Assembly: GCA_035515475.1 (NCBI GenBank)
Contig: DATJBF010000062.1
Coordinates: 1 to 51,590, forward strand
DNA length: 51,590 bases
DNA from: DATJBF01 sp035515475
GTDB taxonomy: Bacteria; Verrucomicrobiota; Verrucomicrobiia; Palsa-1439
Direction of reading: 5' to 3'
The notes beneath the pieces were generated by a model, which was not told where the DNA came from, searched no databases, and was given only the letters and a program-made list of their open reading frames with translations. The position numbers and the translations under genes were made by a program. This document shows, in pieces, positions 25,230 to 33,915 of this stretch. Each line of letters starts with the position of its first letter. The stretch's first letter is position 1.

Positions 25230-27440
25230 TTAATGAACGGTTTGCCGCGGCGCCTGTTTCAGTCGGAGTGTGGCCAATCTCTCTTGCGCCTCGGGATAAC
25301 CAGGCTTGAGACGCAGCGCCTCCTCGTAATGCTTTACTGCTTCCGACTCCCGGCCCATCCGTTCCAAGGCCACTCCCAAGTTGTAGTGCACCTCGGCGTA
25401 GTCAGGGCGGAGGCGCAATGCTTCTTCCCAATGTTTCATTGCCTCCTGCATCCGGCCCAATTGTGCCAAGGCCACTGCCAAATTGCTGTGGGCTTCGGCG
25501 TAGTCGGGTTGGAGGTGCACCGCCTCTTCCCAATGGGTGATTGCCTCCTGCGTCCGTCCCACTTGTGCCAAAGCGATTGCCAGGTCGTTGTGCACCTTGG
25601 CGGGATTGGATTTGAGCTGCAGCGCCTGCTCGTAATGCTCGATGGCGTCCGACGGCCGGTCCAACTGCATCAGGATACCGGCCAGGTTGTAGTGTACCTC
25701 AGGGTAATCGGGCCTGATCCGCAGTGCCTGCTGATATTGCTCGATCGCCTCCGGCATCCGGCCTGCCTCCTGCAACGCCATCCCCAAATTGCGATGCGTC
25801 TTGGCATCACCGGGTGTGAGCCGCAGTCCTTCCTCGAATTGTTCGATGGCCCTATCGAATTTGCCTTCTCGCGCCAGAGCGACTCCCAGGCTCTTGTGTG
25901 CGTCGGCGTAATCGGGCTTGAGACGCAGCGCCTGGTAGTACTGCGCGGCCGCCTCCGGCATCTCGTCCAGTGTGAGCAGCGCATTCCCAAGATCGTAGTC
26001 CGCCTCGGCACACCGTTCGGTGCTCGCCAACAGGTTGAACGCCACCGAGAAGCCCAGCAACAACCCCCAAACCCAGCGGGCCGCGCGCCGCCACACCGGC
26101 CGGCAAATCGGCCCCGGATCCGAGGTCGGGGCCAGTGCGCGCTCCAAACTCAAGACGCCAATGGCCGCCAGCCACACCAGCGCCGGCAGGAACTCCATCT
26201 CATACCGGGTGTTAGCGCCGCGGTGGAGGCAAATGGTCAGTGTGCAAATCCCAAAGAACAGGGCGACCGCTGCGAGGAACGCGCGCAAAGTGGAACGCGT
26301 CTCCGCCGGTCGGCGGCGCCAAGCCAACGGCGCGGCCAGCGCCAGCCACACCAGCGGTACGTTGGTCAACACCCCGAAACAATGCTCCGCCCCACCATGG
26401 CCCGCTGGCCGTGGCGGCGCGGTGATATCGTGCACGAACGGAAACCGGCTACTCCAGTGTGCCGGCCGCACAAAAAAGACCCGGAAATTAAACCAGAGGT
26501 AGTGCAGTCCGAAGGGGTGAATGGTGTCTTGCGGGTCTCCCCCGGCCAACTGGTAGTGCCAGCCGAATTCGAACGGATTATCAAATCGCAGCGCGTTGTA
26601 GAGCATCAATCCCAGTCCGATGAGCACAATCGGCACCGTCGCCGCGATCAGCGGAATCCAAATCTTGCGGCGCTCGCGCCACGCCTGGGCTATCGGCACC
26701 ACCAGGATGACCGCGCCCAACAGCAAGGACGGTCGCGCCCCCACCGCCAGTCCGTAGGCCAGACTCGCTGCTGCCAGCCAGCGACCCCGCCGCTCCGGCT
26801 CATGCAACGCTTTCCACGTCGCCGCCAGAGCCAGCATCGTGAATGCATACCCGCAGCTAATGGACACCTCGTAAACGTCGCACCGGCCCAACAGAAACGG
26901 CGCGAACGTGGCCAAGCCCAGCGCGAGCGCGCCGGCGGCCACCCCGACGCTGACTTCGGCGAAGTACCGCCGCCACGCTGCAAACAGCAAACCCGCGCTG
27001 GTCAGGAATCCCACGAGGCAAAAGATCAGTGTGGCATCCTTTTGCGGCAGATAATGGCCGGTCAACACCAGATAGGGCCAGAACAACACCAGAACCGGTG
27101 TAACCCCGAAATACAGGTACAGTTTCCCTTTGTAATAGCTGAGGTCCAGCACCCCGTAGGGGGCATTGGCCGACCGATCGTAAGGGTTGGGAAGCTGCGC
27201 GAGTCCGGGCGGGACCTCACGTTTCACGCTGAGCTGGCCAGCGCGAAAGCCTTGCACCAACAAATTGTAGTAAGCGTCGGCAGGATTCAGACTCGACGAC
27301 ACCGCATAGCCGGGGCGAGCCACGAACGCATAGACCCCGACCACCAGCGAACACACGGCGGCCAACACTCCGAATTGCATCCACCGGGGTTGTTTTACGG
27401 GCACTTGCGCCTGACTGTCGTCTGGGATGCCGTCAATCAT
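25230..27440 (-). CDS. Polytopic GT-C-like membrane protein with C-terminal TPR array
   Basis: The protein has 736 residues from ATG 27440; a TTG at 27539 would add 33 unlikely residues. The first ~490 residues contain about ten membrane helices and a first extracytoplasmic loop with NPADAYYNLLVQGFRAGQ and SYYKGKLYLYFGVTPVLV, a pattern of putative GT-C glycosyltransferases. The rest is about seven tetratricopeptide repeats (ALRLKPDYADAHKSLGVALA and similar). By analogy to TMTC-type enzymes it may glycosylate exported proteins, with the TPRs holding the acceptor; that is inference. It lies downstream of and parallel to a second GT-C/TPR gene with a different membrane domain. Confidence 0.78.
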   Translation of the reverse strand: MIDGIPDDSQAQVPVKQPRWMQFGVLAAVCSLVVGVYAFVARPGYAVSSSLNPADAYYNLLVQGFRAGQLSVKREVPPGLAQLPNPYDRSANAPYGVLDLSYYKGKLYLYFGVTPVLVLFWPYLVLTGHYLPQKDATLIFCLVGFLTSAGLLFAAWRRYFAEVSVGVAAGALALGLATFAPFLLGRCDVYEVSISCGYAFTMLALAATWKALHEPERRGRWLAAASLAYGLAVGARPSLLLGAVILVVPIAQAWRERRKIWIPLIAATVPIVLIGLGLMLYNALRFDNPFEFGWHYQLAGGDPQDTIHPFGLHYLWFNFRVFFVRPAHWSSRFPFVHDITAPPRPAGHGGAEHCFGVLTNVPLVWLALAAPLAWRRRPAETRSTLRAFLAAVALFFGICTLTICLHRGANTRYEMEFLPALVWLAAIGVLSLERALAPTSDPGPICRPVWRRAARWVWGLLLGFSVAFNLLASTERCAEADYDLGNALLTLDEMPEAAAQYYQALRLKPDYADAHKSLGVALAREGKFDRAIEQFEEGLRLTPGDAKTHRNLGMALQEAGRMPEAIEQYQQALRIRPDYPEVHYNLAGILMQLDRPSDAIEHYEQALQLKSNPAKVHNDLAIALAQVGRTQEAITHWEEAVHLQPDYAEAHSNLAVALAQLGRMQEAMKHWEEALRLRPDYAEVHYNLGVALERMGRESEAVKHYEEALRLKPGYPEAQERLATLRLKQAPRQTVH

Positions 27441-27697
27441 CTCTGCCGGCCCCGGCGCAATGCCCGCCGCTCTGCGCGATCGTCTCTGCAGCCATCTCAG
27501 CCTGACCGCGAGTGTATTCCGCCCTCCCGACGGATACAAGAGTGCCGTCGGCTACTCTGGCTGTCTGTTGGACGACGATCGTCAACGTCCCGCTGTTGAA
27601 ACCCGGGGGGGAGCCGAGCTCGCCACCCTGGCCAGGCTTTCTTGCGCTGGAGGACATTCGAAATTCGCGGTTTCAAAGTGCCGGGCGGTGCTCCGCG

Positions 27698-29872
27698 TCA
27701 CGGACTGCGCGAGCGCGTCGCATCGGCCGATCGCTCGTAGGGGCGCCCGGCCCGATACAATTTCAGCCGCCCCTCGATCTCTCCAGCCAACCCTAACTGC
27801 CGGGCCGTGCGAGCCAGTTCGGCGGCCTTCTGGCCGGTGGCAATGGCCTCACTGAATCGGCCGGCGGCGGCGTAAGCGACCGCCAACGTGTCCAGATACG
27901 CCGCGGCCTGATTCCCGGTTAACTCACAGGCCCGCTTGGCGAAGGTCACGGCGCGAAGCGGATCACCACCGTCTGCCGGCGCGAGCGTCGCCAGTTGCCA
28001 CGCCAGATTGTTTTGTGCCTCAGCATAGTCCGGCTTCAACCGCAGCGCCTCTTCATACTGCCCGATTGCCTCCCGAACCTTGCCGGCCTCCGTCAGCGCA
28101 CTCCCCAGGTTATTGTGCGCTTCCGCGTCATCGGGTTTCATCCGGAGTACCTGATCGTAATGTTCAACCGCCTCCGGCACCCGTCCCATCTGAATCAAAG
28201 CGGCCGCCAAATTTTCGTGTGCCTCGACGAGATCCGGCTTGATCCGCAGCGCTTGTTGATAGTGTTCGATTGCCTCGGGTATTCTACCCAGGTTTTTCAG
28301 TGCGATTCCCAGGTTGTTGTGGGCCTCAGCATAGCCGGGATCGGTCCGCAACGCTTGCTCCCAATGCCCCACCGCCTCCTGCACCCGCCCGGTTCGGGCC
28401 AGGACAATCGCCAGGTTGTTATGCGCCTCAGCATCGTCGGGCCGGATCTGCAGGGCTCGCTTCCAATGTCCGATCGCCTCTTGAACCCGGCCCACTTGCT
28501 CCAGAGCAACTCCCAGGTTGTTGTGCGCCTCGGCGTAATCGGGACGGATCTGCAGGGCCTGTGTATAGCAGCCAATTGCTTCCTGAATCCGACCCGCATT
28601 CGCCAAGCCGACTCCCAAGTTGTAACGTTCCGCCGGGTCGTTGGGAAACTTGGTCACTGCGTCGCGCAAGATCGTGATTTCGCTGCGGTAATCCTGATTG
28701 CGCCGCCAGGTGAGAAATCCCAGCCCGATCGCCGCGACAGCGAACACGGCCAGACTATGCCGGCCCATCAGTAAATACAACCCCACCACCGCCAGACTTA
28801 CTACCACCGCTAATGACAAGTACATGCGGTGCTCGAAAACCGGACCGGTAAGCGGTATGAAACTTGAACTCGGAGCCAGGATCAGAAAAAACCAAGCGCC
28901 GGCAAATCCCCAGACCGGGTTTCTCCGCCAACCCCAAGCCGATGCCCCCAACAGAATTCCCACCACCACTGCAGGTGGCAGGACGCTCGTCCACCAATTG
29001 CCGATCGCCCATGGGTGATTCAGGCAGAGGGGAGATGGCCACAGGGACAGCCGTAGGTAATAAAGGATCACCCCCGGTTGGATTGCCAGGTACTCCCACC
29101 ACCTAATCCCCGCGTGCTCGGCATTCGCCGATGTGGTAGCGAAGTTGCCTGCGAGCCCCACCACAACCGCCAGCAGAATCCATGTGCTAGCCAGGGCAAC
29201 ATACATCTGCCAACGCCGGCGCCACGCTTCTCGGAACGAACTCGAAAGAAACGCACGGTCGTACAGCAGCACTATCACCGGAGCGGTGACCATCACCTCT
29301 TTGCTGGCCATCCCCAGCGCGCAGGCGGCCACCGACAGGCCATACCAAACCCGCCGCCCGCGCGATTCGACCCCGCGGATAAAGCAGTAGAGTGTCAACA
29401 GGTAAAACAGACCCATGATCGATTCCGCCCGCTGGATGATGTAGGTTACCGACTCCGTTTGCAGCGGATGAACCGTCCACAGGACTGCGGTTGCCAGAGC
29501 CAATTCATTGGCGGCGGAGCCGAAGCGGTTGCGCAGACTCGGCTGAAGCAGCGTCCGACGCACAATGCCCAGTAGGGTCAAACCGGCGAGGATATGAACG
29601 GTCAGATTCAGAGCGTGGTACCCCCACACCTCGTAGCCACCCAGGGCGTAATTGATGGCCAGCGACACATTAATGAGCGGACGGCCTTCCACCGTAAGTC
29701 CGCCCCGGTGTGGTGGCACCAAGCAGCGCCAGATTGGCCAGAGGTGCTGGATGGTCGGGTTCTCGTAAATGGATCGCACATCGTCGAAGACGAACGCACC
29801 GGTAAAGCTGTTGCAGTATGCCAGCAGCCCGGCCGCGATCACCACCAACGGAATGAACCGCGCCTGTTTCAA
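27698..29872 (-). CDS. TMTC-like protein O-mannosyltransferase candidate (GT-C plus TPR)
   Basis: The 724-residue protein has a PMT/TMTC-type GT-C membrane domain followed by TPRs. The first extracytoplasmic loop has GAFVFDDVRSIYENP (Asp30-Asp31, where GT-C enzymes place catalytic or metal-binding acids). HPLQTESVTYIIQRAE resembles the TMTC HPVHTEAV signature, and EHRMYLSLAVVV occurs late in the membrane part. From about residue 430 come seven or more TPRs of the LQIRPDYAEAHNNLGVALEQ type and a more divergent tail. Eukaryotic TMTCs mannosylate cadherins; bacterial homologues are poorly studied. A role in glycosylating the secreted proteins encoded nearby is speculative. The 257 bases between this gene and the next show no gene. 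Confidence 0.8.
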   Translation of the reverse strand: MKQARFIPLVVIAAGLLAYCNSFTGAFVFDDVRSIYENPTIQHLWPIWRCLVPPHRGGLTVEGRPLINVSLAINYALGGYEVWGYHALNLTVHILAGLTLLGIVRRTLLQPSLRNRFGSAANELALATAVLWTVHPLQTESVTYIIQRAESIMGLFYLLTLYCFIRGVESRGRRVWYGLSVAACALGMASKEVMVTAPVIVLLYDRAFLSSSFREAWRRRWQMYVALASTWILLAVVVGLAGNFATTSANAEHAGIRWWEYLAIQPGVILYYLRLSLWPSPLCLNHPWAIGNWWTSVLPPAVVVGILLGASAWGWRRNPVWGFAGAWFFLILAPSSSFIPLTGPVFEHRMYLSLAVVVSLAVVGLYLLMGRHSLAVFAVAAIGLGFLTWRRNQDYRSEITILRDAVTKFPNDPAERYNLGVGLANAGRIQEAIGCYTQALQIRPDYAEAHNNLGVALEQVGRVQEAIGHWKRALQIRPDDAEAHNNLAIVLARTGRVQEAVGHWEQALRTDPGYAEAHNNLGIALKNLGRIPEAIEHYQQALRIKPDLVEAHENLAAALIQMGRVPEAVEHYDQVLRMKPDDAEAHNNLGSALTEAGKVREAIGQYEEALRLKPDYAEAQNNLAWQLATLAPADGGDPLRAVTFAKRACELTGNQAAAYLDTLAVAYAAAGRFSEAIATGQKAAELARTARQLGLAGEIEGRLKLYRAGRPYERSADATRSRSP

Positions 29873-30044
29873 AACGAAGACAGTCTATTCGAAACGGCTG
29901 GTGGCAACCAGCCCCGAAACCCACGGAGCCAGTGGCCGGCTTTCGAGTCCTGCCCGAACTGGAAATGTCTGCAGGATTTGCCCTCGGCCACCGAGCTTTC
30001 GCCTTGTCCAATGATGACCGGCGGCATACAGTGAACGCGCGGCT

Positions 30045-30121
30045 GCGCCCGTAGCTCAACTGGATAGAGCATCGGTCTTCGGAACCGAGGGTTGGGGGTT
30101 CAAATCCCTCCGGGCGTACCA
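30045..30121 (+). tRNA. tRNA-Arg (anticodon TCG)
   Basis: A complete cloverleaf of 77 bases is present. The acceptor GCGCCCG pairs with CGGGCGT (first pair G-U), followed by A73 and an encoded CCA. The D loop has AGCTCAACTGGATAGAGC. The anticodon stem is TCGGT/ACCGA with loop CTTCGGA (anticodon TCG at 30079-30081). The T arm has GGTTCAAATCC. It reads CGA arginine codons. Confidence 0.95.
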
Positions 30122-30135
30122 GCCGGGTCTCTGGT

Positions 30136-30576
30136 CTACGCGTTGTAGGAGGAGAGAAACGGCGTGGGAAAGCTCATCTCGACGTGGCGGTGCAGGACGG
30201 CCTCGACGCGCGCCAACAACTCCTCGATGCGGAACGGCTTGGTTACGTAATCGTCGGCTCCCAACTCGAACGCCTGCATCTTGTCGCGGTGCTCGACGCA
30301 GCCGGACAGGATGATGATTGGCGTCCACTGGACGGAGCGGCTCTTGCGTACCATTCCGCAGATCTCGTAGCCGTTGAGCTTCGGCAGGACCAAATCCAAA
30401 ATGACGCCGTCGGGCCGCGATTCCATGATATAGTTGAGCGCGTCCACGCCGTCCTTGGCCCAGTGCGTCTTGAAACCATCCTGCTGCAGGGCTTCGCAAA
30501 GCAGCGTGCCCGTCGTCTCGTCGTCTTCCGCTACGAGCAAAACTTTACTGGCCGAAAGAGTTCTCTTGGATGCCAT
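30136..30576 (-). CDS. Single-domain response regulator (CheY-like receiver)
   Basis: The 146-residue protein is a lone receiver domain: acidic pocket Glu17-Asp18-Asp19, phosphoacceptor Asp61 (VILDLVLP), switch Ser91 (IIILSG) and Lys113 (TKPF). There is no DNA-binding output domain, so it should act by protein contact. ATG 30576 is chosen because it opens just before the receiver; earlier in-frame ATGs would add a low-complexity leader. No histidine kinase is adjacent. It ends 14 bases from the tRNA-Arg gene on the other strand. Confidence 0.88.
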   Translation of the reverse strand: MASKRTLSASKVLLVAEDDETTGTLLCEALQQDGFKTHWAKDGVDALNYIMESRPDGVILDLVLPKLNGYEICGMVRKSRSVQWTPIIILSGCVEHRDKMQAFELGADDYVTKPFRIEELLARVEAVLHRHVEMSFPTPFLSSYNA

Positions 30577-30768
30577 GGCGGGACCAGATACAAGCAGCAT
30601 CAATGCCAGCCCCGAAACGGATTCGGGGCCAGCGGTTTGAATTCTACCGGCGAGCACCGCGAACGCGTTCGCGTGCGGAATCGAAATCGGCAAATCCTTC
30701 CCCTGTTTCCTGTCAAAGTTGACAAGTCCCGCGTGACTCCGTTCAGAAAGGTACGCCGGCCGTAATGG

Positions 30769-31623
30769 CTAATCGAAGACGACGGTTTTCTTCGCGTACA
30801 CCAGGATGCGGCGCTCGATGTGCCACCGCACGGCGCGCGACAGGACGACCTTTTCCAAGTCGCGTCCTTTCTGGACCAGATCGTCCAGCTGATCTCGGTG
30901 GGAGATGCGCACCACGTCCTGCTCGATAATCGGTCCCTCGTCCAACGTCTCGGTCACATAATGGCTGGTGGCGCCGATGAGTTTCACGCCGCGCTCGAAC
31001 GCGCGGTGATAGGGTCGCGCCCCGCTGAACGCGGGCAGAAACGAATGATGCACGTTGATGATCCGCTGCGGATATTGCGCCACGAACTCCGGCGAGAGAA
31101 TCTGCATGTACCGCGCGAGAACGACGAGGTCGATCGCATGTTGTTTCAGCAACGCCAACTGCTCCCGTTCGGCCTCCGCTTTGTTGCCTTCGGCCATGGG
31201 GATAAAATGAAACGGAATCTTGTGAAACACCGCCAGCCGCTCTGCTTGGTGATGGTTGCTGATGACCAGGGGCACCTCACAATCCAGTTCGCCGCTTTCG
31301 TGCCGGTACAGCAGGTCCGCCAGGCAGTGATCGTACTTGGAGACGAAGATGGCCAGCCGCGGACGCCCCGTCGACAACTCCACGCGCCACTGCATGTGGA
31401 ACTTCTCGGCCACGGGCGCAAACGCCCTCTCAAAATCCGCCATCTCCAACGTGAACCCCGCCACGTCCCACTCCACGCGGGTCAGGAACAGTCCCACGTC
31501 GGAATCCTGATGCTGATCGGCATGCAGGATGTTGGCGTTGTGGCGGAAGAGGAACCCGGAAATGGCCGCGACGATTCCCTTTTGATCGGGACAACTGACC
31601 AGCAAGATGCCTGTGTTCCTCAT
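30769..31623 (-). CDS. purU: Formyltetrahydrofolate deformylase
   Basis: The 284-residue enzyme hydrolyses 10-formyl-THF to formate and THF, balancing one-carbon pools and feeding formate to purine synthesis. An N-terminal ACT domain (ILLVSCPDQKGIVAAISGFL) precedes the formyltransferase-fold domain with the catalytic region INVHHSFLPAFSGARPYHRA and TSHYVTETLDEGPIIEQD, carrying the expected Asn, His and Asp. ATG 31623 gives the family's normal N-terminus; the reading frame extends upstream across the neighbouring gene but is only a shadow there. It is divergent from the Sua5 gene with about 42 bases between starts. Confidence 0.94.
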   Translation of the reverse strand: MRNTGILLVSCPDQKGIVAAISGFLFRHNANILHADQHQDSDVGLFLTRVEWDVAGFTLEMADFERAFAPVAEKFHMQWRVELSTGRPRLAIFVSKYDHCLADLLYRHESGELDCEVPLVISNHHQAERLAVFHKIPFHFIPMAEGNKAEAEREQLALLKQHAIDLVVLARYMQILSPEFVAQYPQRIINVHHSFLPAFSGARPYHRAFERGVKLIGATSHYVTETLDEGPIIEQDVVRISHRDQLDDLVQKGRDLEKVVLSRAVRWHIERRILVYAKKTVVFD

Positions 31624-31665
31624 TTTTGCTCGCCCATCGTAACACAGACGTTTATCTTGCCAACT

Positions 31666-32664
31666 GTGAAAAGCCCGGTGGTCAGGGTCGACCCCCATGC
31701 GCCCGCGCGCGACGCGATCGAACGCGCCGCTGACACCCTGCGCGCGGGCGGCCTGGTCGCCTTCCCGACCGAGACCGTGTATGGCCTGGGCGCGCACGCG
31801 CTCGACCCAAACGCTGTCCGCAAGATCTTCGTCGCGAAACAACGCCCCGATTGGGACCCGCTCATCGTCCACGTCCGCGACCTCGCGATGGCGCGGCCCT
31901 TGATGAAACGGCTCCTGCCCCAGTTTGAACTGCTGGCGAGCCGGTTCTGGCCCGGGGCATTGACGCTGGTCATCGATAAAGCCGGGCAGGTGCCAGCTGA
32001 GGTGACGGCGCGGGGTCCTACCGTTGCGTTGCGCATGCCCTGGCACCCCGTGGCGGCCGCCTTGTTGGCCGAGGCGGACCTGCCCATCGCGGCGCCCAGC
32101 GCGAACAAGTTCGGCCGACCCAGCCCGACCCGCGCGGAACACGTGGTCGAGGACTTGGGCGACCAGGTCGACTTGATTCTGGATGCGGGACCGACGCCGA
32201 TGGGCGTGGAATCGACCGTGCTCGACCTCACGCAGTCGCCCCCGGCGATTCTGCGGCCCGGTGGCGTCAGCCGCGAGGAATTGGAGAAAGTCCTCGGGAA
32301 GGTATCGCTGGCTTCCAGTGTTTCGGACGACTTGGCTGCCAAGGGCCTGCGCGGCCCCGGCATGACGATGAAACATTACGCTCCGCGGGCCGCCGTCGAG
32401 TTGTTCGAGAACGCGCAATCGCAGGCCACGCGCGCGGACGAACTGCGGCGCGCATCGAAGCGGGTCGGGATTGTGGACACGAGTGGTGACGCGGCGCGAT
32501 TGGCGCATACCTTGTTCGCCCAGTTGCGCGACCTGGACGCGCGAGGCGTGGATGTGATCGTGTGCGTGTTGCCGTCGCCCGAAGGCGTGGGCCTGGCTGT
32601 GCGCGATCGCCTGCTGCGCGCCGCGGGTGTGCCGGATACGACGCGGAGGGGTGGCCAGTCATGA
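31666..32664 (+). CDS. Threonylcarbamoyl-AMP synthase, Sua5 type
   Basis: The 332-residue enzyme makes L-threonylcarbamoyl-AMP for the t6A37 modification of ANN-decoding tRNAs. The YrdC-type domain has VAFPTETVYGLGAHALD, KQRPDWDPLIVHV, RFWPGALTLVI, LRMPWHP and APSANKFGRPSPT. A linker with HYAPR leads into a C-terminal Sua5 domain, so it is the long Sua5 form rather than short TsaC. There is no in-frame ATG near the domain; GTG 31666 (or TTG 31657) is the likely start, without a clear ribosome binding site. A small gene overlaps its stop codon. Confidence 0.9.
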   Translation: MKSPVVRVDPHAPARDAIERAADTLRAGGLVAFPTETVYGLGAHALDPNAVRKIFVAKQRPDWDPLIVHVRDLAMARPLMKRLLPQFELLASRFWPGALTLVIDKAGQVPAEVTARGPTVALRMPWHPVAAALLAEADLPIAAPSANKFGRPSPTRAEHVVEDLGDQVDLILDAGPTPMGVESTVLDLTQSPPAILRPGGVSREELEKVLGKVSLASSVSDDLAAKGLRGPGMTMKHYAPRAAVELFENAQSQATRADELRRASKRVGIVDTSGDAARLAHTLFAQLRDLDARGVDVIVCVLPSPEGVGLAVRDRLLRAAGVPDTTRRGGQS

Positions 32665-32864
32665 GCAAAGCGGAAGCCGAAAAGCGCGCGAAGGCGCTGG
32701 ATCACCTGAACCGGTTATTGAAGGAACATCCCGGTATGGACAAGGTCAAAGCGATCGAGCAGACGGCGGTCAAGTTCGATCTCAGTCCACTCGAAGAAGA
32801 CTGGCTGCTGCGTCAACTCACGGAAAGCTCGAAATCCGAAATCCGAAATCCGAAGGAAACTTAA
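32661..32864 (+). CDS. Small helical protein translationally coupled to the Sua5 gene
   Basis: The 67-residue hypothetical protein begins at an ATG overlapping the TGA of the Sua5 gene (ATGA), which supports coupled translation. It is a charged helical protein (AEAEKRAKALDHLNRLLKEH, then MDKVKAIEQTAVKFDLSPLE). The last dozen residues, SEIRNPKET, are encoded by an intergenic-type repeat, so the original C-terminus may have been replaced. I know no family or function. Confidence 0.68.
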   Translation: MSKAEAEKRAKALDHLNRLLKEHPGMDKVKAIEQTAVKFDLSPLEEDWLLRQLTESSKSEIRNPKET

Positions 32865-32992
32865 CGTCCCGCCTACGGGAGATGCTGACGGCAGGTTCGG
32901 AACCGGGAATCGCGCTCGAAGTGCGCGTTCTGGCTTTTCCTCTTTTCCAACTTGGCATTCCTTCGTGCTTCGGATTTCGCATTTCGGATTTT
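32827..32992. repeat. Inverted pair of AAATCCG-type repeats
   Basis: A tandem AAATCCG/AAATCCGAAGG array at about 32829-32857 is matched in inverse orientation by TTCGGATTTCGCATTTCGGA at about 32969-32990. The 190 bases between the small gene and tRNA-Ser contain no gene. Arrays of this composition are common in planctomycete and verrucomicrobial genomes, in my recollection, and yield SEIRNPK-like peptide text when translated. Confidence 0.7.
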
Positions 32993-33054
32993 AACACCGG
33001 TGCTTGCAGGTGGGGCTTGACCTCGGTAATGTGCCCCTCGACCGCGTCATTCCC

Positions 33055-33143
33055 GGAGGGGTGGCAGAGTGGTCTAATGCGCACGCCTGGAGAGCGTGTG
33101 GGGTCTAAAGCCCTCGCGAGTTCGAATCTCGCCCCCTCCGCCA
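33055..33143 (+). tRNA. tRNA-Ser (anticodon GGA)
   Basis: An 89-base class II tRNA is present. The acceptor GGAGGGG pairs with CCCCTCC, followed by G73 and an encoded CCA. The D arm has GTGGCAGAGTGGTCTAATGC. The anticodon loop is CTGGAGA with anticodon GGA at 33089-33091. A long variable arm (GTGGGGTCTAAAGCCCTCGC region) and a T arm with GAGTTCGAATCTC complete it. It reads UCC and UCU serine codons. Confidence 0.95.
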
Positions 33144-33165
33144 GCCAATCAACGGTGGCCCGCCG

Positions 33166-33909
33166 TCAATTCATCATGAACCACGGGTTGCCATGAGGAC
33201 AGCTGATCGCGTCCACCTGGTGGAGGGTCTGAGTCGAGACATTGTCCACGTGGAGATCCCCGAACAGGCAATTCACACTACCCGCGCCGTGGCGGTTCAT
33301 CGCGGGAATGGTGTCGCCAGAAGAGGTGTTGATCTGGGTCACCGCGCTCACCAGCCCGCCGCACGTCAGGGTATTTCCCCTTGAATCAATCATCAGGAGG
33401 TATTGGGACGGGTACGGCACCGACCGCAAGTTAAAGCCCCAGAAACCGTCGCCGGGCTGGGGCGAGGTTCTTATATAGGCTCCGCCAAGGTACTGCATGG
33501 CGACCGGCATCGAGTAGCTGTGTAGAGCGCTCGCTGCCGGATTTTCAGGCATATTTCGCGCAGCCACAGCCGGACAGAGTCTCATCGTGCGCATCGTCGC
33601 AACCCGGTCGTTGCCACCGAGATACCGGAAGTATGGCGAATCCGTGTCACTGAAATTCGAGGCCATAAACGAGTAGTAATACGTCCCGTTGTAGTCCTGC
33701 GCGTACAGGTAGATGGCCATGCCCCACTGTTTGAGATTCGCGGCACAGGCCTGCCGCAGGAGCGTCGTGCGGGACTGATTCAGGTCGGCGAGGAGCACGC
33801 CCGAAAGAACCGCGCCGACCACGATCAGCACGACCAACTCGGTCAGCGTGAACCCAGCGGCGCGTTTCACGTCAGACGGTGTTGACTGTCTGCAGTTGGC
33901 AGTTCGCAT
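33166..33909 (-). CDS. DUF1559-type pseudopilin, paralogue A
   Basis: The protein has 247 residues from ATG 33909; TTG 33915 is possible. The type IV prepilin signature GFTLTELVVLIVVGAVLSG lies early, with cleavage expected after the Gly before FTL. The C-terminal part has ACAANLKQWGMAIYLYAQDYNGTYYYS, PYPSQYLLMIDS and a DUF1559-like NRHGAGSVNCLFGDLHVDN, and ends GNPWFMMN. Such proteins assemble into type II secretion-like pseudopili or surface fibres. It is last in a run of three, 6 bases behind paralogue B, and shares a nearly identical ~150-base block with it. Confidence 0.85.
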   Translation of the reverse strand: MRTANCRQSTPSDVKRAAGFTLTELVVLIVVGAVLSGVLLADLNQSRTTLLRQACAANLKQWGMAIYLYAQDYNGTYYYSFMASNFSDTDSPYFRYLGGNDRVATMRTMRLCPAVAARNMPENPAASALHSYSMPVAMQYLGGAYIRTSPQPGDGFWGFNLRSVPYPSQYLLMIDSRGNTLTCGGLVSAVTQINTSSGDTIPAMNRHGAGSVNCLFGDLHVDNVSTQTLHQVDAISCPHGNPWFMMN

Positions 33910-33915
33910 AGCCAA

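Noticed and set aside
25188..27599. 803-residue forward open frame
   Set aside because: Complement of the TPR protein; its apparent repeats merely mirror the TPR codons.
30769..32508. 579-residue fused purU
   Set aside because: The upstream half is the complement of the Sua5 gene; the ACT domain starts right at ATG 31623.
33055..33165. Genomic-island attachment site at the tRNA-Ser 3' end
   Set aside because: The accessory region starts just downstream, but no second copy of the tRNA end and no integrase were found in the window.
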